In this document: positions 44,901 to 58,374 of the stretch, piece after piece
Position numbering within the stretch: position 1 is the stretch's first letter
Layout: each line of letters opens with the position of its first letter
Assembly: GCA_958298945.1 (NCBI GenBank)
Contig: OY282608.1
Location: 60,612,951 to 60,676,950, forward strand
Length of the DNA stretch: 64,000 nucleotides
Origin: Atherix ibis
Lineage: Eukaryota > Arthropoda > Insecta > Diptera > Athericidae
Direction: 5' to 3'
The notes under the pieces: model-generated
What the model saw: the letters and a program-made list of their open reading frames with translations, nothing else
What the model was told of the DNA's origin: nothing
The model's database searches: none
Made by a program: the position numbers and the translations under genes

Positions 44901-47900
44901 ACCAACAAACTAACAAACCCACAAGCCAACAAACCAACAAACCAACAAGCCAACAAACCAACAAACCAACAAACCAACATGCCAACAAACCAGCAAACTA
45001 AGTAACCAACAAGCCAACAAACCAACAAACCAACAAACCAACAAGCCAACAAACCAACAAACCAACAAACCAACAAACCAAAAAACCAACAAACCAACAA
45101 GCCAACAAACCAACAAACCAACAAGCCAACAAACTAACAAACCAACAAACGAACTAACCAACAAACCAACAAGCCAACAAACCAGCAAACCAAGTAACCA
45201 AAAAGCCAACAAACTAACAAACCAACAAGCCAACAAGCCAACAAACCAACAAACCATCAAAGCAACAAGCCAACAAGCCAACAAACCAACAAATTAACAA
45301 GCCAACAAACCAAGTAACCAAAAAGCCAACAAACTAACAAACCAACAAACCAACAAGCCAACAAACCGACAAACCAACAAACCAACAAGCCAACAAACCA
45401 ACAAACCAACAAACCAACAAACCAACAAACCAACAAGCCAACAAACCAACAAACCAACAAACCAAGTAACCAAAAAGCCAACAAACTAACAAAACAACAA
45501 GCCAACAAGCCAACAAACCAACAAACCAACAACGCAACAAACCAACAAACCAACAAGCCAACAAGCCAACAAACCAACAAACCAACAAACCAACAAGCCA
45601 ACAAACCAACAAACCAACAAGCCAACAAACCAACAAACCAACAAGCCAACAAACCAACAAACCAACAAACTAACAAAGCAACAAGCCAACAAACCAACAA
45701 ACCAACAAACCAACACACCAACAAGCCAATAAGCCAACAAACCAACGAACCAACAAACCAACAAACCAACAAGCCAACAAACCAACAAACCAACAAACCA
45801 AGTAACCAACAAACCAACAAACCAAAAAACCAACAAACCAACAAACCAACAAGCCAACAAACCAACAAACCAACAAGCCAACAAACCAACAAACCAACAA
45901 GCCAACAAACCAACAAACCAACAAACCAAAAAACCAACAAACTAACAAACCAACGAAGCAACAAACCAACAAACCAACAAGCCAACAAGCCAACAAACCA
46001 ACAAACTAACAAACCAACAAACCAACAAACCAACAAACCAACAAGCCAACAAGCCAACAAGCCAACAAACCAACAAACCAACAAACCAACAAACTAAGTA
46101 ACCAACAAGCCAACAAACCAACAAACCAACAAGCCAACAAGCCAACAAACCAACAAACCAACAAGCCAACAAACCAACAAACCAAAAAACCAACAAACCA
46201 ACAAACCAACAAACCAACAAACCAACAAACCAACAAGCCAACAAGCCAACAAACCAACAAACCAACAAACCAACAAGCCAACAAACCAACAAGCCAACAA
46301 ACCAACAAACCAACAAACCAAGTAACCAAAAAGCCAACAAACTAACAAACCAACAAGCCAACAAGCCAACAAACCAACAAACCAACAAAGCAACAAACCA
46401 ACAAACCAACAAGCCAACAAACCAACAAGCCAACAAACCAACAAACCAACACACCAACAAACCAACAAACCAACAAGCCAACAAGCCAACAAACCAACAA
46501 ACCAACAAACCAACAAGCCAACAAACCAACAAGCCAACAAACCAACAAACCAACAAACCAAGTAACCAAAAAGCCAACAAACTAACAAACCAACAAGCCA
46601 ACAAGCCAACAAACCAACAAACCAACAAAGCAACAAACCAACAAACCAACAAGCCAACAAACCAACAAGCCAACAAACCAACAAACCAACACACCAACAA
46701 ACCAACAAACCAACAAACTAACAAACCCACAAGCCAACAAACCAACAAACCAACAAGCCAACAAACCAACAAACCAACAAACCAACATGCCAACAAACCA
46801 GCAAACTAAGTAACCAACAAGCCAACAAACCAACAAACCAACAAACCAACAAACCAACAAGCCAACAAACCAACAAACCAACAAACCAACAAACCAAAAA
46901 ACCAACAAACCAACAAGCCAACAAACCAACAAGCCAACAAGCCAACAAACTAACAAACCAACAAACGAACTAACCAACAAACCAACAAGCCAACAAACCA
47001 GCAACCCAAGTAACCAAAAAGCCAACAAACTAACAAACCAACAAGCCAACAAGCCAACAAACCAACAAACCATCAAAGCAACAAGCCAACAAGCCAACAA
47101 ACCAACAAATTAACAAGCCAACAAACCAAGTAACCAAAAAGCCAACAAACTAACAAACCAACAAGCCAACAAATCAACAAGCCAACAAGCCAACAAACCT
47201 ACAAACCAACAAACCAACAAACCAACAAGCCAACAAACCAACAAACCAACAAACCAACAAGCCAACAAGCCAACAAACCAACAAACCAACAAAGCAACAA
47301 ACCAACAAACCAACAAACCAAAAATCCAAGAAACTAACAAACCAACAAACCAACAAACCAAAAATCCAAGAAACTAACAAACCAACAAACCAACAAACCA
47401 ACAAACCAACAAACCAACAAACCAACAAACCAACAAACCAACAAACCAACAAACCAACAAACCAACAAGCCAACAAGCCAACAAACCAACAAACTAACAA
47501 ACCAACAAACGAACTAACCAACAAACCAACAAGCCAACAAGCCAACAAACCACCAAACCAACAAACCAACAAACCAACAAACTAACAAACCCACAAGCCA
47601 ACAAACCAACAAACCAACAAGCCAACAAACCAACAAACCAACAAACCAACATGCCAACAAACCAGCAAACTAAGTAACCAACAAGCCAAGAAACCAACAA
47701 ACCAACAAGCCAACAAACCAACAAACCAACAAGCCAACAAGCCAACAAACCAACAAACCAACAAACCAACAAGCCAACAAACCAACAAACCAACAAGCCA
47801 ACAAACCAACAAACCAACAAGCCAACAAACCAACAAACCAACAAACTAACAAAGCAACAAGCCAACAAACCAACAAACCAACAAACCAACACACCAACAA

Positions 47901-48300
47901 GCCAATAAGCCAACAAACCAACGAACCAACAAACCAACAAACCAACAAGCCAACAAACCAACAAACCAACAAACCAAGTAACCAACAAACCAACAAACTA
48001 AAAAACCAACAAACCAACAAACCAACAAGCCAACAAACCAACAAACCAACAAGCCAACAAACCAACAAACCAACAAGCCAACAAACCAACAAACCAACAA
48101 ACCAAAAAACCAACAAACTAACAAACCAACGAAGCAACAAACCAACAAACCAACAAGCCAACAAACCAACAAACCAACAAACTAACAAGCCAACAAACCA
48201 ACAAACCAACAAACCAACAAACCAACAAGCCAACAAACCAACAAGCCAACAAGCCAACAAACCAACAAACCAACAAACCAACAAGCCAACAAACCAACAA
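41954..48300 (-). repeat. Right-array block 1, CATGCC-marked modules
   Basis: A module with CATGCC, then CCAGCAAACTAAG, then TAACC occurs with CATG at 41,997, 43,542, 44,978, 46,786 and 47,650 (spacings 1,545, 1,436, 1,808 and 864 bp). The first lies only 43 bp from the junction, so the array is cut inside a module. Another recurrent unit, AAAATCCAAGAAACTAAC, is seen near 42,165, 42,731, 43,268, 47,321 and 47,361. An ACCATCAAACG or ACCATTAAACG unit lies near 42,137 and 43,680 and reappears near 59,440 and 62,303. No gene is present. Confidence 0.75.
46213..46716 (-). repeat. Exact 240-bp tandem duplication
   Basis: Bases 46,213-46,476 and 46,453-46,716 appear identical at an offset of exactly 240 bp (30 octamers), including the AGTAACCAAAAAGCC landmark at 46,321 and 46,561 and the ACACACC variant once per copy. 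The match ends on the left at 46,212 (A against C) and on the right at 46,477 (G against A). It is among the cleanest short duplications in the window and is probably very recent. Confidence 0.9.
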
Positions 48301-50888
48301 ACCAACAAACCCACAAACCAAGTAACCAAAAAGCCAACAAACTAACGAACCAACAAGCCAACAAGCCAATAAGCCATCAAACCAACAAAGCAACAAGCTA
48401 ACAAGCCAACAAACCCACAAACCAACAAGCCAACAAACCAACAAACCAACAAGCCAACAAGCCAACAAACCAACAAACCAACAAACCAACAAGCCAACAA
48501 ACCAACAAAACAACAAGCCAACAAACCAACAAACCAACAAACCAACAAGCCAACAAACCAACAAACCAACAAAGCAAAAAAGCAACAAACCAACAAACCA
48601 ACAAACCAACAAACCAACAAACCAACAAGCCAACAAGCCAATAAACCAACAAACCAACAAACCAACAAGCCAACAAACCAATAAGCCAACAAACCAACAA
48701 ACCAACAAACCAACAAGCCAACAAACCAACAAACCAACAAACCAAGTAACCAAAAAGCCAACAAACTAACAAACCAACAAACCAACAAGCCAACAAGCCA
48801 ACAAGCCAACAAACCAACAAACCAACAAGCCAACAAACCAACAAGCCAACAAACCAACAAACCAACAAGCCAACAAGCCAACAAACCAACGAACCAACAA
48901 TCCAACGAGCCAACAAACCAACAAACCAACAAGCCAACAAACCAACAAACCAACAAACCAACAAGCCAACAAACCAACAAACCAAAAAACCAACAAACCA
49001 ACAAGCCAACAAACCAACAAACCAACAAGCCGACAAGCCAACAAACCAACAAACCAACAAGCCAACAAACCAACAAACCAACAAGCCAACAAACCAACAA
49101 ACCAACAAACCAACAAGCCAACAAACCAACAAACCAAAAAACCAACAAACCAACAAACCAACAAACCAACAAACCAACAAACCAACAAACCAACAAACCA
49201 ACAAACCAACAAACCAACAAGCCAACAAGCCAACAAACCAACAAACCAACAAGCCAACAAAACAACAAACCAACAAACCAACAAACCAAGTAACCAAAAA
49301 GCCAACAAACTAACAAACCAACAAGCCAATAAACCAACAAGCCAACAAGCCAACAAACCAACAAGCCAACAAACCAACAAACAAATAAACCAACAAACCA
49401 ACAAACCAACAAACCAACAAGCCAACAAACCAACAAACCGACAAACCAACAAGCCAACAAACCAACAAACCAACAAACCAACAAACCAACAAACCAACAA
49501 ACCAACAAGCCAACAAGCCAACAAGCCAACAAACCAACAAACCAACAAACCAACAAGCCAACAAACCAACAAACCAACAAACCAACAAACCAACAAGCCA
49601 ACAAGCCAACAAACCAACAAACCAACAAGCCAACAAACCAACAAAGCAACAAACCAACATGCCAACAAACCAACAAACTAAGTAACCAACAAGCCAACAA
49701 ACCAACAAACCAACAAACCAACAAGCCAACAAACCAACAAACCAACACACCAACAAAACAACAAGCCAACAAGCCAACAAACCAACAAACCAACAAGCCA
49801 ACAAACCAACAAACCAACAAACCAACAAGCCAACAAACCAACAAGCTAACAAACCAACAAACCAACAAGCCAACAAGCCAACAAACCAACAAACCAACAA
49901 GCCAACAAGCCAACAAACCAACAAACCAACAAGCCAACAAACCAACAAACAAATAAACCAACAAACCAACAAACCAACAAGCCAACAAGCCAACAAACCA
50001 ACAAACCAACAAACCAGCAAGGCAACAAACCAACAAACCAACAAACCAACAAACCAACAAGCCAACAAGCCAACAAACCAACAAACCAACAAACCAACAA
50101 ACTAAGTAACCAACAAGCCAACAAACCAACAAACTAACAAGCCAACAAGCCAACAAACCAACAAACCAACAAGCCAACAAACCAACAAACCAACAAACCA
50201 AAAAACCAACAAACCAACAAACCAACGAACCAACAAACCAACAAACCAACAAGCCAACAAGCCAACAAACTAACAAACCAACAAACCAACAAGCCAACAA
50301 ACCAACAAGCCAACAAACCAACAAACCAACAAACCAAGTAACTAACAAACCAACAAACTAAGTAACCAAAAAGCCAACAAACTAACAAACCAACAAGCCA
50401 ACAAGCCAACAAACCAACAAACCAACAAAGCAACAAACCAACAAGCCAACAAGCAAACAAACCAACAAACCAACAAGCCAACAAGCCAACAAACCAACAA
50501 ACCAACAAGCCAACAAACCAACAAACCAACAAGCCAACAAACCAACAAACCAACAAACCAGTAAACCAACAAACCAACAAACTAACAAAGCAAAAAGCCA
50601 ACAAACCAACAAACCAACAAACCAACAATCCAACAAGCGAACAAACCAACAAAACAACAAACCAACAAGCCAACAAACCAACAAGCCAACAAACCAACAA
50701 ACCAACAAGCCAACAAGCCAACAAACCAAGAAAACAACAAACCAACAAGCCAACAAGCCAACAAACCAACAAACCATCAAGCCAACAAGCCAACAAACCG
50801 ACAAAACATCAAGCCAACAAGCCAACAGAACAACAAGCCAACAAACCAACAAACCAACAAACCAACATGCCAACAAACCAACAAACTA

Positions 50889-51800
50889 AGTAACCAACAT
50901 GCCAACAAACCAACAAAGCAACAAGCCAACAAACCAACAAACCAACAAGCCAACAAACCAACAAGCCAACAAGCCAACAAACCGACAAACCAACAAGCCA
51001 ACAAGCCAACAAACCAACAAATCAACAAGCCAACAAACCAACAAACAAATAAACCAACAAACCAACAAACCAACAACCCAACAAGCCAACAAGCCAACAA
51101 GCCAACAAACCAACAAACCAACAAACCAACAAGCCAACGAACCAACAAACCAACAAACCAACAAACCAACAAACCACCAAACCAACAAGCCAACAAGCCA
51201 ACAAACCAACAAACCAACAAACCAACAAGCCAACAAACCAACAAACCAACAAACCAACAAGCCAACAAGCCATTAAACCAACAAACCAACAAGCCAACAA
51301 ACCAACAAACCAACAAACCAACATGCCAACAAACCAACAAACTAAGTAACCAACATGCCAACAAACCAACAAACCAACAAAGCAACAAGCCAACCAACCA
51401 ACAAACCAACAAGCCAACAAACCAACAAACCAACAAACCAACAAGCCAACAAACCAACAAACCAACAAGCCAACAAACCAACAAACCAACAAACCAACAA
51501 GCCAACAAGCCAACAAACCAACAAACCAACAAACCAACAAGCCAACAAACCAATAAGCCAACAAACCAACAAACCAACAAACCAACAAGCCAACAAACCA
51601 ACAAACCAACAAACCAAGTAACCAAAAAGCCCACAAACTGACAAACCAACAAGCCAACAAGCCAACAAGCCAACAAACCAACAAACCAACAAGCCAACAA
51701 ACCAACAAGGCAACAAACCAACAAACCAACAAGCCAACAAGCCAACAAACCAACAAACCAACAATCCAACGAGCCAACAAACCAACAAACCAACAAGCCA
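50889..51800 (-). repeat. 456-bp tandem duplication, mirrored by a 464-bp one at 54,257
   Basis: AGTAACCAACATGCC occurs at 50,889 and 51,345 (456 bp, 57 octamers) and again at 54,257 and 54,721 (464 bp, 58 octamers). In each case the intervening segment carries CCACCAAACC and CCATTAAACC landmarks. The two duplications are copies of one arrangement differing by one octamer, so the doublet arose before the surrounding HOR was copied. Confidence 0.75.
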
Positions 51801-54800
51801 ACAAACCAGCAAACCAACAAACCAACAAGCCAACAAACCAACAAACCAAAAAACCAACAAACCAACAAGCCAACAAACCAACAAACCAACAAGCCAACAA
51901 GCCAACAAACCAACAAACCAACAAACCAACAAGCCAACAAACCAACAAACCAACAAGCCAACAAACCAACAAACCAACAAACCAACAAGCCAACAAACCA
52001 ACAAACCAAAAAACCAACAAACCAACAAACCAACAAACCAACAAACCAACAAACCAACAAACCAACAAACCAACAAGCCAACAAACCAACAAACCAACAA
52101 ACCAACAAGCCAACAAACCAACAAACCAACAAACCAACAAACCAAGTAACCAAAAAGCCAACAAACTAACAAACCAACAAGCCAATAAACCAACAAGCCA
52201 ACAACCCAACAAACCAACAAGCCAACAAACCAACAAACAAATAAACCAACAAACCAACAAACCAACAAAAAAAACAAAACAACAAACCAACAGACTAACA
52301 AACTAAGTAACCAACAAGCCAACAAACCAACAAACCAACAAGCCAACAAGCCAACAAACCAACAAACCAACAAGCCAACAAACAAATAAACCAACAAACC
52401 AACAAACCAACAAACAAACAAAACAACAAACCAACAGACTAACAAACTAAGTAACCAACAAGCCAACAAACCAACACACCAACAAGCCAACAAGCAAACA
52501 AACCAACAAACCAACAAGCCAACAAACCAACAAACCAACAAACCAAAAAACCAACAAACCAACGAACCAACAAACCAACAAACCAACAAACCAACAAGCC
52601 AACAAGCCAACAAGCCAACAAGCCAACAAACCAACAAACCAACAAACCAAGAAGCCAACAAACCAACAAACCAACAAACCAACAAACCAAGTAACCAAGA
52701 AGCCAAAAAACCAACAAACCAACAAGCCAACAAGCAAACAAACCGACAAACCAACAAGCCAACAAGCCAACAAACCAACAAATCAACAAGCCAACAAACC
52801 AACAAACAAATAAACCAACAAACCAACAAACCAACAAGCCAACAAGCCAACAAACCAACAAACCGACAAACTAACAAGCCAACAAACCAACAAACCAACA
52901 AACCAACAAACCAACAAACCAACAAACCAACAAGCCAACAAGCCAACAAGCCAATAAACCAACAAACCAACAAACCAACAAGCCAACAAACCAACAAACC
53001 AACAAACCAACAAGCCAACAAGCCAACAAACCAACAAACCAACAAGCCAACAAACCAACAAACCAACAAACCAACATGCCAACAAACCAACAAATTAAGT
53101 AACCAACAAGCCAACAAACCAACAAACCAACAAACCAACAAGCCAACAAACCAACAAACCAACAAACCAACAAACCAACAAGCAAACAAGCTAACAAACC
53201 AACAAACCAACAAGCCAACAAGCCAACAAACCAATAAACCAACAAGTCAACAAGCCAACAAACCAACAAACCAACAAGCCAACAAACCAACAAACCAACA
53301 AGCCAACAAACCAACAAACCAACAAACCAGCAAACCAACAAACCAACAAACTAACAAAGCAAAAAGCCAACAAACCAACAAACCAACAAACCAACAATCC
53401 AACAAGCGAACAAACCAACAAAACAATAAACCAACAAGCCAACAAACCAACAAGCCAACAAACCAACAAACCAACAAGCCAACAAGCCAACAAACCAACA
53501 AAACAACAAACCAACAAGCCAACAAGCCAACAAACCAACAAACCAACAAGCCAACAAGCCAACAAACCGACAAAACATCAAGCCAACAAGCCAACAGAAC
53601 AACAAACCAACAAGCCAACAAACCAACAAACAAATAAACCAACAAACCAACAAACCAACAAACCAACAAGCCAACAAGCCAACAAACCAACAAACCAACA
53701 AACCAACAAGCCAACAAACCAACAAGCCAACAAACCAACAAACCAACAAACCAACAAGCCAACAAGCCAACAAACCAACAAACCAACAAGCCAACAAACC
53801 AACAAACCAACAAACCAACAAGCCAACAAGACAACAAACCAACAAACCAACAAGCCAACAAGCCAACAAACCGACAAACCAACAAGCCAACAAGTCAACA
53901 AACGACAAACCAACAAGCCAACAAGCCAACAAACCAACAAACCAACAAGCCAACAAACCAACAAACAAATAAACCAACAAACTAACAAACCAACAACCCA
54001 ACAAGCCAACAAGCCAACAAACCAACAAACCAACAAACCAACAAGCCAACAAACCAACAAACCAACAAACCAACAAACCAACAAACCACCAAACCAACAA
54101 GCCAACAAGCCAACAAACCAACAAACCAACAAACCAACAAGCCAACAAACCAACAAACCAACAAACCAACAAGCCAACAAGCCATTAAACCAACAAACCA
54201 ACAAGCCAACAAACCAACAAACCAACAAACCAACATGCCAACAAACCAACAAACTAAGTAACCAACATGCCAACAAACCAACAAACCAACAAAGCAACAA
54301 GCCAACCAACCAACAAACCAACAAGCCAACAAACCAACAAGCCAACAAGCCAACAAACCGACAAACCAACAATCCAACAAGCCAACAAACCAACAAACCA
54401 ACAAGCCAACAAACCAACAAACAAATAAACCAACAAACCAACAAACCAACAACCCAACAAGCCAACAAGCCAACAAATCAACAAACCAACAAACCAACAA
54501 GCCAACGAACCAACAAACCAACAAACCAACAAACCAACAAACCACCAAACCAACAAGCCAACAAGCCAACAAACCAACAAACCAACAAACCAACAAGCCA
54601 ACAAACCAACAAACCAACAAACCAACAAACCAACAAGCCAACAAGCCATTAAACCAACAAACCAACAAGCCAACAAACCAACAAACCAACAAACCAACAT
54701 GCCAACAAACCAACAAACTAAGTAACCAACATGCCAACAAACCAACAAACCAACAAAGCAACAAGCCAACCAACCAACAAACCAACAAGCCAACAAACCA

Positions 54801-56830
54801 ACAAACCAACAAACCAACAAGCCAACAAACCAACAAACCAACAAGCCAACAAACCAACAAACCAACAAACCAACAAACCAACAAACCAACAAGCCAATAA
54901 ACCAACAAAACAACAAGCCAACAAACCAACAAACCAACAAACCAACAAGCCAACAAACCAACAAACCAACAAAGCAAAAAACCAACAAACCAACAAACCA
55001 ACAAACCAACAAACCAATAAGCCAACAAACCAACAAACCAACAAACCAACAAGCCAACAAACCAACAAACCAACAAACCAACAAACCAAGTAACCAAAAA
55101 GCCCATAAACTAACAAACCAACAAGCCAACAAGCCAACAAGCCAACAAACCAACAAACCAACAAGCCAACAAACCAACAAGCCAACAAACCAACAAACCA
55201 ACAAGCCAACAAGCCAACAAACCAACAAACCAACAATCCAACGAGCCAACAAACCAACAAACCAACAAGCCAACAAACCAACAAACCAACAAACCAACAA
55301 GCCAACAAACCAACAAACCAAAAAACCAACAAACCAACAAGCCAACAAACCAACAAACCAACAAGCCAACAAGCCAACAAACCAACAAACCAACAAACCA
55401 ACAAGCCAACAAACCAACAAACCAACAAGCCAACAAACCAACAAACCAACAAACCAACAAGCCAACAAACCAACAAACCAAAAAACCAACAAACCAACAA
55501 ACCAACAAACCAACAAACCAACAAACCAACAAACCAACAAGCCAACAAGCCAACAAACCAACAAACCAACAAGCCAACAAACCAACAAACCAACAAACCA
55601 ACAAACCAAGTAACCAAAAAGCCAACAAACTAACAAACCAACAAGCCAATAAACCAACAAGCCAACAAGCCAACAAACCAACAAGCCAACAAACCAACAA
55701 ACAAATAAACCAACAAACCAACAAACCAACAAAAAAACAAAACAACAAACCAACAGACTAACAAACTAAGTAACCAACAAGCCAACAAACCAACAAACCA
55801 ACAAGCCAACAAGCCAACAAACCAACAAACCAACAAGCCAACAAACAAATAAACCAACAAACCAACAAACCAACAAACAAACAAAACAACAAACCAACAG
55901 ACTAACAAACTAAGTAACCAACAAGCCAACAAACCAACAAACCAACAAGCCAACAAGCTAACAAACCAACAAACCAACAAGCCAACAAACCAACAAACCA
56001 ACAAACCAAAAAACCAACAAACCAACGAACCAACAAACCAACAAACCAAAAACCAACAAGCCAACAAGCCAACAAGCCAACAAGCCAACAAACCAACAAA
56101 CCAACAAACCAAGAAGCCAACAAACCAACAAACCAACAAACCAACAAACCAAGTAACCAAGAAGCCAACAAACCAACAAACCAACAAGCCAACAAGCAAA
56201 CAAACCGACAAACCAACAAGCCAACAAGCCAACAAACCAACAAATCAACAAGCCAACAAACCAACAAACAAATAAACCAACAAACCAACAAACCAACAAG
56301 CCAACAAGCCAACAAACCAACAAACCGACAAACTAACAAGCCAACAAACCAACAAACCAACAAACCAACAAACCAACAAACCAACAAACCAACAAGCCAA
56401 CAAGCCAACAAGCCAACAAGCCAATAAACCAACAAACCAACAAACCAACAAGCCAACAAACCAACAAACCAACAAACCAACAAGCCAACAAGCCAACAAA
56501 CCAACAAACCAACAAGCCAACAAACCAACAAACAAACAAACCAACATGCCAACAAACCAACAAACTAAGTAACCAACAAGCCAACAAACCAACAAACCAA
56601 CAAACCAACAAGCCAACAAACCAACAAACCAACAAACCAACAAACCAACAAGCAAACAAGCTAACAAACCAACAAACCAACAAGCCAACAAACCAACAAA
56701 CCAACAAACCAACAAGCCAACAAACCAACAAGCTAACAAACCAACAAACCAACAAGCCAACAAGCCAACAAACCAACAAACCAACAAGCCAACAAGCCAA
56801 CAAACCAACAAACCAACAAGCCAACAAACC
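51345..56830 (-). repeat. 3.46-kb-offset segmental duplication
   Basis: About 51,350-53,350 and 54,720-56,830 share marker order. The long A run before CAAAACAAC lies at 52,267-52,274 (8 A) and 55,731-55,737 (7 A), with CAGACTAACAAACTAAG just after each. CAAGCAAACAAACCGAC recurs near 52,732 and 56,194. Offsets are 3,462-3,470 bp. The second copy has one fewer A in the run and lacks the CCAAAAAACC unit near 52,705, and other small differences exist. Confidence 0.75.
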
Positions 56831-58374
56831 AACAAACAAATAAACCAACAAACCAACAAACCAACAAGCCAACAAGCCAACAAACCAACAAACCAACAAA
56901 CCAGCAAGCCAACAAACCAACAAACCAACAACCAACAAAACAACAAGCCAACAAGCCAACAAACCAACAAACCAACAAACTAAGTAACCAACAAGCCAAC
57001 AAACCAACAAACTAACAAGCCAACAAGCCAACAAACCAACAAACCAACAAGCCAACAAACCAACAAACCAACAAACCCAAAAACCAACAAACCAACAAAC
57101 CAACGAACCAACAAACCAACAAACCAACAAGCCAACAAGCCAACAAACTAACAAACCAACAAACCAACAAGCCAACAAACCAACAAGCCAACAAACCAAC
57201 AAACCAACAAACCAAGTAACTAACAAACCAACAAACCAAGTAACCAAAAAGCCAACAAACTAACAAACCAACAAGCCAACAAGCCAACAAACCAACAAAC
57301 CAACAAAGCTACAAACCAACAAGCCAACAAGCCAACAAACCAACAAACCAACAAGCCAACAAGCCAACAAACCAACAAACCAACAAGTCAACAAACCAAC
57401 AAACCAACAAGCCAACAAACCAACAAACCAACAAACCAACAAATCAGCAAACCAACAAACCAACAAAGCAACAAGCCAACAAACCAACAAACCAACAAAC
57501 CAACAATCCAACAAGCGAACAAACCAACAAACCAACAAACCAACAAGCCAACAAACCAACAAGCCAACAAACCAACAAACCAACAAGCCAACAAGCCAAC
57601 AAACCAACAAACCAACAAACCAACAAGCCAACAAGCCAACAAACCAACAAACCAACAAGCCAACAAGCCAACAAACCGACAAAACATCAAGCCAACAAGC
57701 CAACAGAACAACAAACCAACAAGCCAACAAACCAACAAACAAATAAACCAACAAACCAACAAACCAACAAACCAACAAGCCAACAAGCCAACAAACCAAC
57801 AAACCAACAAACCAACAAGCCAACAAACCAACAAGCCAACAAACCAACAAACCAACAAACCAACAAGCCAACAAGACAACAAACCAACAAACCAACAAGC
57901 CAACAAAGCAACAAACCAACAAACGAACAAGCCAACAAACCAACAAACCAACAAGCCAACAAGCCAACAAACCGACAAACCAACAAGCCAACAAGCCAAC
58001 AAACCGACAAACCAACAAGCCAACAAGCCAACAAACCAACAAACCAACAAGCCAACAAACCAGCAAACAAATAAACCAACAAACCAACAAACCAACAACC
58101 CAACAATCCAACAAGCCAACAAACCAACAAACCAACAAACCAACAAGCCAACAAACCAACAAACCAACAAACCAACAAACCAACAAACCAACAAACCAAC
58201 AAACCACCAAACCAACAAGCCAACAAGCCAACAAACCAACAAACCAACAAACCAACAAGCCAACAAACCAACAAACCAACAAACCAACAAGCCAACAAGC
58301 CATTAAACCAACAAACCAACAAGCCAACATACCAACAAACCAACAAACCAACATGCCAACAAACCAACAAACTA

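Larger units (their letters stand above)
48300..58374 (-). repeat. Right-array block 2, HORs of about 2.8-4.1 kb
   Basis: A distinctive AAAACATCAAGCC plus CAGAACAAC order occurs at 50,803, 53,572 and 57,681 (spacings 2,769 and 4,109 bp). The ACTAAGTAACCAACATGCC landmark occurs with AGTAACC at 50,889, 51,345, 54,257, 54,721 and 58,375. The first part, 48,300-50,800, is dominated by alternating AACAAACC and AACAAGCC with fewer landmarks, so copies there are harder to recognise. Nothing but octamer repeat is visible. Confidence 0.75.

Noticed and set aside
49384..49389. AATAAA polyadenylation-like hexamers in CAAATAAACC units (here and at several other right-array sites).
   Set aside because: They arise by a single C-to-T change in AACAAACC and recur with the HOR; no transcript unit is visible around them.
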